Assembly: GCF_004364325.1 (NCBI RefSeq)
Contig: NZ_SOCP01000020.1
Coordinates: 124,001 to 188,000 of the forward strand
Length of the DNA: 64,000 nt
DNA from: Actinophytocola oryzae
GTDB lineage: Bacteria; Actinomycetota; Actinomycetes; Mycobacteriales; Pseudonocardiaceae
Direction of reading: 5' to 3'
Made by a program: the position numbers and the translations under genes. Shown here piece after piece: positions 60,202 to 64,000 of this stretch; positions within the stretch are counted from its first letter, which is position 1, and every line of letters begins with the position of its first letter. Under the pieces are notes generated by a model. It worked only from the letters and a program-made list of their open reading frames with translations, searched no databases and had not been told where the DNA came from.

Positions 60202-61002
60202 CTACTTGTGCGCGAGCACCGCGAACATCGTCACCGACATGTGGAAGTCGCCGCTCTCGGCACCAGCTGCGAGGTCGGAGAGGAACTGCGCGCACCCCTC
60301 GGCGTCGATCACGCCCCGGTCGACCGCCATCCGGCCCAGCATCCGCACCAGCGGCCCGGTCGCCGCCGACGGCGACTGCATCAGCGCCTGCGACCCGATG
60401 TCGTCCACCGTCAACCCGGCACGCACGAGCTGGCCGGGTAGCCGCCGTGCCGCGAACGGGTTCGCGATGCCGCCGCGCATGGCCTCGGTGATCACCTCCG
60501 CGATCTCCGCGTCACCGGGGTGCACGATCGCGGTCGCCCAGTCGGTGTCGGTGACGACGACGCGGCCACCCGGCCGCAGCACCCGCGCGATCTCGCTGGC
60601 CGCCCGGTCCGGCTCGGTGAGGTGCTGGAACAGCCGCTCGCACGTGACCGCGTCCACGGACGCGTTGGGAAACGGCAGGTCGTAGACGTTGCCGGGGACG
60701 AACCGGGCACGTGGCGCACGCCGGGCGGCCTCCGCGCGCATGCCGTCGTTCAGGTCGACGCCGATGGCCTCGCCCGCCTCGCCGACCGCCTCTGCCAGCA
60801 GGCGGGCGTGCTCCCCGGTGCCGGAGCCCACGTCGAGTACCCGCTCGCCCGGCTTCAGGCCGAGCACCGCGACCGACCACGCGCGCAACCGGGGGATGCC
60901 CGGTAAGCCGGACTGGTGGTCAAGAGCGGCGATTTGCTTGCCGAGGTCCGCTTTGGCGAGGTCGTCCGTGGACAAATGGTCGTGCGGGGCACCGTCGGAC
61001 AT
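60202..61002 (-). CDS. Class I SAM-dependent methyltransferase
   Basis: A 266-residue methyltransferase. VLDVGSGTGEHARLLAEAVG is motif I, AIGVDLNDGMRAEAARR motif II, and VDAVTCERLFQHLTEPDRAA with VLRPGGRVVVTDTDWATAIV the later motifs. The sequence resembles UbiE/ArsM-like small-molecule methyltransferases. The substrate is unknown. It is transcribed divergently from the DUF1707 gene, and the two -10 elements overlap. Confidence 0.88.
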   Translation of the reverse strand: MSDGAPHDHLSTDDLAKADLGKQIAALDHQSGLPGIPRLRAWSVAVLGLKPGERVLDVGSGTGEHARLLAEAVGEAGEAIGVDLNDGMRAEAARRAPRARFVPGNVYDLPFPNASVDAVTCERLFQHLTEPDRAASEIARVLRPGGRVVVTDTDWATAIVHPGDAEIAEVITEAMRGGIANPFAARRLPGQLVRAGLTVDDIGSQALMQSPSAATGPLVRMLGRMAVDRGVIDAEGCAQFLSDLAAGAESGDFHMSVTMFAVLAHK

Positions 61003-61008
61003 GTGCGC

Positions 61009-61018
61009 ACGATAACCT
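61009..61018. promoter_or_regulatory. Overlapping divergent leaderless promoters
   Basis: Minus-strand -10 TATCGT (61014-61009) ends 6 nt before ATG 61002. Plus-strand -10 TAACCT (61013-61018) ends 7 nt before GTG 61026. The hexamers share two bases (61013-61014), so RNA polymerase can probably open only one at a time. Confidence 0.7.
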
Positions 61019-61025
61019 CACCCGC

Positions 61026-61682
61026 GTGAGTGAACCGCCAGCCGTGCCAGACCCGCGGGAGATGCGGGTGTCCAACGACGACCGTGAACGCGTCGCGCGG
61101 GTCCTGCACGATGCGATGGCAGAGGGGCGCCTCACGGTCACCGAGCTGGAGGAACGGCTCGACAAGGTCTACGCGGCCAAGACGTTCGGCGATCTCGAAC
61201 CGCTGCTGCGCGACCTGCCGGTCGGCAACCAGGCGGCACATCTCACACTCCCGCCGCCCGCGCCGGGCACCCAGCCGGTGGCGATGCCGGGCAACCGCAT
61301 CGGCGGCCGGGGCACGTCGACGGGCGCCGTGGCGATCATGTCCGGCACCGACCGCAAGGGCATCTGGACCGTCCCGCCGACGTTCACGTCGTTCGCCCTG
61401 ATGGGCGGCATCGAGATCGACCTGACGCAGGCCAGGTTCGAGGAAGCCGAGACGACCATCCAGGCGTTCGCGTTCATGGGCGGCATCGAGATCTACGTCC
61501 CGGACGACATCGTCGTGCAGGTCAACGGCGTCGGCTTCATGGGCGCGTTCGAGAACCACTCGCAGAGCCAGGCCCAGCCGAGGCCGGGCCTGCCGCTCGT
61601 GCGGATCACCGGCCTCGCCGTGTGGGGCGGCGTCGACGTCAAGCGCAGGAAGCGCAAGGGCGCCAAGGAGATCGAGGACTAG
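61026..61682 (+). CDS. DUF1707 domain protein with LiaF-like C-terminal domain
   Basis: A 218-residue protein. Residues about 8-60 are DUF1707: MRVSNDDRERVARVLHDAMA then EGRLTVTELEERLDKVYAAK and DLEPLLRDLP. After a Pro/Gly linker, residues about 115-200 form a cell-wall-active-antibiotics-response (LiaF-C, DUF2154-like) domain, with two ALMGGIEIDL / AFMGGIEIYV repeats typical of its beta-helix. No membrane segment. Such proteins are linked to envelope stress in actinobacteria. GTG 61026 starts a leaderless transcript. Confidence 0.88.
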   Translation: MSEPPAVPDPREMRVSNDDRERVARVLHDAMAEGRLTVTELEERLDKVYAAKTFGDLEPLLRDLPVGNQAAHLTLPPPAPGTQPVAMPGNRIGGRGTSTGAVAIMSGTDRKGIWTVPPTFTSFALMGGIEIDLTQARFEEAETTIQAFAFMGGIEIYVPDDIVVQVNGVGFMGAFENHSQSQAQPRPGLPLVRITGLAVWGGVDVKRRKRKGAKEIED

Positions 61683-61841
61683 TTCCCTGGTGGTTCGATC
61701 AGCTCGACGGTGAACCGCTGGTCCGCGCGTCCGAGCAGTCGACCTGGCGGGGTCGCGATGCGGCACTCGGGAACCGGGCGATCCGTTGGGGGATCACTCG
61801 ACGGCGGCTCGCGCCCCGCGCTGACGGTGCCCGTGCCCGCC

Positions 61842-61847
61842 TAGACT
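61842..61847 (+). promoter_or_regulatory. -10 element of a leaderless promoter (deoC)
   Basis: TAGACT ends 7 nt before ATG 61855, with no ribosome-binding site. The preceding 61683-61841 stretch shows no supportable gene. Confidence 0.65.
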
Positions 61848-61854
61848 CGGGCCC

Positions 61855-62823
61855 ATGGCAGCACCCTCAACGGCGAGTGCCGGGTTACCGCCCGCGCTGG
61901 CCGACGCGACCAGGGACGAGTCGGCCCTGCGGCGGTTCCTGCACGGCCTACCCGGCGTCGACCAGGTCGGGGTCGAGCAGCGCGCGGCAGGCCTGGCGAC
62001 CCGCAGCATCAAGAAGGCAGCCAAGCTCTGGGCGATCGACACCGCCATCAGCATGGTCGACCTGACCACCCTCGAAGGCGCGGACACCGCGGGCAAGGTG
62101 CGGTCCCTCTGCGCGAAGGCCCGCCGCCCCGACCCCGAGCGACCCGAGGTCCCGAAGGTCGCCGCCGTCTGCGTCTACCCGGACATGGTCGAGACCGCCG
62201 CCAGGGAGACGCGGGGCACCGGCATCGACGTCGCGAGCGTCGCCACCGCGTTCCCGTCCGGCCGGTCGTCGCTGAGGATCAAGGTCGCCGACACCGAGCT
62301 GGCCGTCGAGAGCGGCGCCACCGAGGTCGACATGGTCATCGACCGGGGTGCGTTCCTCTCCGGGCAGTACGGCCGGGTGTTCGACGAGATCGTCACCATC
62401 AAGCAGGCCTGCGGCGACGCCCACCTCAAGGTGATCCTGGAGACCGGCGAGCTGACCACGTACGACAACGTCCGACGCGCCTCCTGGCTCGCGCTGCTGG
62501 CCGGCGGCGACTTCATCAAGACCTCCACCGGCAAGGTCAGCCCCGCCGCCACGCTGCCCGTCACCCACGTGATGCTCCAGGCCGTCCGCGACTGGCACAC
62601 CCAGACCGGCGAGCACCGCGGCGTCAAGCCGGCGGGCGGCATCCGCAACACCAAGGACGCCATCCGCTACCTGGTCGCCGTCCACGAGGTGGCGGGCGAG
62701 GCGTGGCTCACCAACAAGCTGTTCCGCTTCGGCGCCTCCAGCCTGCTCAACGACCTGTTGATGCAGCGCCGCGCCCAGCTCGACGGCCACTACAGCGGCC
62801 CTGACTACGTGACGGTGGACTGA
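61855..62823 (+). CDS. deoC: Deoxyribose-phosphate aldolase
   Basis: A 322-residue class I aldolase splitting 2-deoxyribose-5-phosphate to glyceraldehyde-3-phosphate and acetaldehyde. It is of the longer (eukaryote-like) DeoC form. VAAVCVYPDMVETAARETRG, GATEVDMVIDRGAFLSGQYG, LKVILETGELTTYDNVRRAS, GGDFIKTSTGKVSPAATLPV (Schiff-base Lys in KTSTGK) and VKPAGGIRNTKDAIRYLVAV (second Lys) are all present. The aldehyde dehydrogenase follows after one base, so the acetaldehyde can be oxidised directly. Confidence 0.96.
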   Translation: MAAPSTASAGLPPALADATRDESALRRFLHGLPGVDQVGVEQRAAGLATRSIKKAAKLWAIDTAISMVDLTTLEGADTAGKVRSLCAKARRPDPERPEVPKVAAVCVYPDMVETAARETRGTGIDVASVATAFPSGRSSLRIKVADTELAVESGATEVDMVIDRGAFLSGQYGRVFDEIVTIKQACGDAHLKVILETGELTTYDNVRRASWLALLAGGDFIKTSTGKVSPAATLPVTHVMLQAVRDWHTQTGEHRGVKPAGGIRNTKDAIRYLVAVHEVAGEAWLTNKLFRFGASSLLNDLLMQRRAQLDGHYSGPDYVTVD

Positions 62824-62824
62824 C

Positions 62825-64000
62825 ATGTGGGAGTACGCCCCGGCGCCAGAGTCCCGGGACATCGCCAACCTCAAGCCCAGCTACCGGATGTTCGTCGACG
62901 GCGAGTTCGTCGAGGGCGCCGGCGAGCCGCTGAAGACCGTCAACCCGGCCACCGAGGAGGTCCTGGCCGAGGTGAGCACGGCGAGCAAGGAGGATGTCGA
63001 CCGCGCCGTCAGGGCCGCCCGTCGCGCCTACGACCGCGTCTGGGGAAAGATGCCGGGCGCGGAGCGCGCCAAGTACATCTACCGGATCGCCCGCATGATG
63101 GCAGAGCGCGCGCGTGAGCTTGCCGTGCTGGAGAGCCTCGACAACGGCAAGCCGATCAGGGAGTCCCGCGACGTCGACGTGCCGACCGCGTCCGCGCACT
63201 TCTTCTACCACGCGGGCTGGGCCGACAAGCTCGCCTACGCGGGCCTCGGCCCCGACCCGAGGCCACTCGGCGTGGCGGGCCAGGTCATCCCGTGGAACTT
63301 CCCGCTGCTCATGGCCGCGTGGAAGATCGCACCGGCCCTGGCCTGCGGCAACACGGTCGTGCTGAAGCCTGCCGAGACGACACCGCTGACCGCGCTGGTG
63401 CTCGCCGAGATCATCCAGCAGGCCGAGCTGCCGCCCGGCGTGGTCAACATCCTGCCCGGCGCGGGTGACGTCGGCGCCGAGCTGGTCGGCCACCCCGGCG
63501 TCGACAAGATCGCGTTCACCGGCTCGACCGACGTCGGCAAGCAGATCCAGCGCTCGCTCGCGGGCAAGGGCAGGAAGGTCACACTGGAGCTGGGTGGCAA
63601 GGCCGCCAACGTCGTGTTCGACGACGCGCCGCTCGACCAGGCCGTCGAGGGCATCGTCAACGGCATCTTCTTCAACCAGGGCCACGTCTGCTGCGCGGGC
63701 TCGCGCCTGCTGGTGCAGGAGTCGATCGCCGACGAGGTGGTCGAGAAGCTGCACGCCCGCATCTCGACCCTGCGCATCGGCGACCCGCTGGACAAGAACA
63801 CCGACGTCGGTGCGATCAACTCACGTGAGCAGCTCTCCAGGATCACCTCGCTGGTCGAGTCCGGCGAGGCCGAGGGCGCCGAGAAGTGGGTGAGCCCGTG
63901 TCCGTTGCCGGACAAGGGTTTCTACTTCGCGCCGACCGTGTTCTCCGGCGTCAGCCAGGCGATGCGCATCGCCCGCGAGGAGATCTTCGGGCCCGTGCTG
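62825..64000 (+). CDS. Aldehyde dehydrogenase, N-terminal 392 residues (continues beyond window)
   Basis: The frame is open from ATG 62825 to the last base. FVDGEFVEGAGEPLKTVNPA, LGVAGQVIPWNFPLLMAAWK, LVLKPAETT-type VLKPAETTPLTALVLAEI, KIAFTGSTDVGKQIQRSLAG (NAD loop), VTLELGGKAANVVFDDAP (catalytic Glu) and FFNQGHVCCAGSRLLVQESI (catalytic Cys; QGHVCC in place of QGQVC) mark an NAD-dependent aldehyde dehydrogenase. EEIFGPVL is the last seen block, so roughly 80-100 residues are missing. Linked to deoC, acetaldehyde is the likely substrate. Confidence 0.93.
   Translation, partial: MWEYAPAPESRDIANLKPSYRMFVDGEFVEGAGEPLKTVNPATEEVLAEVSTASKEDVDRAVRAARRAYDRVWGKMPGAERAKYIYRIARMMAERARELAVLESLDNGKPIRESRDVDVPTASAHFFYHAGWADKLAYAGLGPDPRPLGVAGQVIPWNFPLLMAAWKIAPALACGNTVVLKPAETTPLTALVLAEIIQQAELPPGVVNILPGAGDVGAELVGHPGVDKIAFTGSTDVGKQIQRSLAGKGRKVTLELGGKAANVVFDDAPLDQAVEGIVNGIFFNQGHVCCAGSRLLVQESIADEVVEKLHARISTLRIGDPLDKNTDVGAINSREQLSRITSLVESGEAEGAEKWVSPCPLPDKGFYFAPTVFSGVSQAMRIAREEIFGPVL

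Noticed and set aside
61679..61836. Minus-strand open frame of about 52 codons ending in VELIEPPGN, stop sharing CTAG with the DUF1707 gene
   Set aside because: The frame has no ATG, GTG or TTG start between its bounding stops and no ribosome-binding site. At most a remnant.

Overview
The window is high-GC actinobacterial DNA. GTG starts are frequent, third codon positions are almost all G or C, ROK regulators and a PASTA-free Ser/Thr kinase are present, and there are many leaderless promoters. Gene content fits the Pseudonocardiaceae (Lentzea, Saccharothrix or Actinosynnema type), but the genus is a guess. No rRNA, tRNA, CRISPR array, transposase or prophage gene was seen.

Layout. (1) 1-9 kb is housekeeping: end of a GNAT acetyltransferase, a secreted serine hydrolase, NADP isocitrate dehydrogenase (icd), a small SH3 protein, an MBL-fold hydrolase divergent from an HD protein, a two-helix membrane protein, trpS, a YihY/BrkB membrane protein, a D,D-carboxypeptidase and a DUF1508 protein. 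(2) 9-18 kb holds two ROK regulators and a xylose-type operon: ROK, ATPase, permease, binding protein, Gfo/Idh/MocA dehydrogenase, xylA. (3) 18.3-22.9 kb encodes one very large secreted protein joining ThuA, sorbosone-dehydrogenase, PKD, CBM6 and DUF1080 domains. (4) 23-31 kb is a tightly overlapping operon of the actinobacterial Ebo type: inositol-1-phosphate synthase, UbiA prenyltransferase, TIM barrel fused to EboA, TatD-like hydrolase, EboE, alkaline-phosphatase-like enzyme, and a further TIM barrel. A zone of degenerate 70-bp repeats, a Tat-exported TIM barrel and xylB follow. (5) 34-39 kb is looser: a membrane protein, a coiled-coil protein made of 21-residue repeats, a saccharopine-dehydrogenase-like reductase, a pair of DnaA-box-like sites and two frameshifted paralogous membrane-protein genes. 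(6) 39.3-46.1 kb is a nucleoside uptake and salvage operon: BMP lipoprotein, ATPase, two permeases, cdd, deoA. It converges on an M20 amidohydrolase. (7) 47.5-53.5 kb on the minus strand holds a small membrane protein and the methylmalonyl-CoA mutase module (mutA-mutB-meaB plus a DUF6183-like protein). (8) 53.6-64 kb holds a Ser/Thr kinase, purine nucleoside phosphorylase, a phosphosugar mutase, a flavodoxin-like protein, a MerR regulator with its own MerR-type promoter, a Doc-like toxin/RHH antitoxin pair, upp, a methyltransferase divergent from a DUF1707 protein, deoC, and an aldehyde dehydrogenase cut by the window end.

How the genes work together. Nucleosides enter through the BMP transporter. 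They are deaminated (cdd) and phosphorolysed (deoA, punA). The pentose phosphate is isomerised (probably the PmmB-like mutase) and cleaved (deoC). The acetaldehyde formed can be oxidised by the adjacent aldehyde dehydrogenase, and uracil is recovered by upp. Xylose-type sugars enter through the ROK-linked ABC transporter and pass through xylA/xylB.

Most unusual signal. At three operon junctions a spacer sits exactly between two ATGA stop/start overlaps and is itself a complete small reading frame (14, 39 and twice 42 codons). The translational coupling is therefore kept through the spacer. One spacer has recently duplicated in tandem as a 125-bp unit. The four spacings (119, 125, 125 and 41 bp) are all 2 mod 3, as coupling requires.
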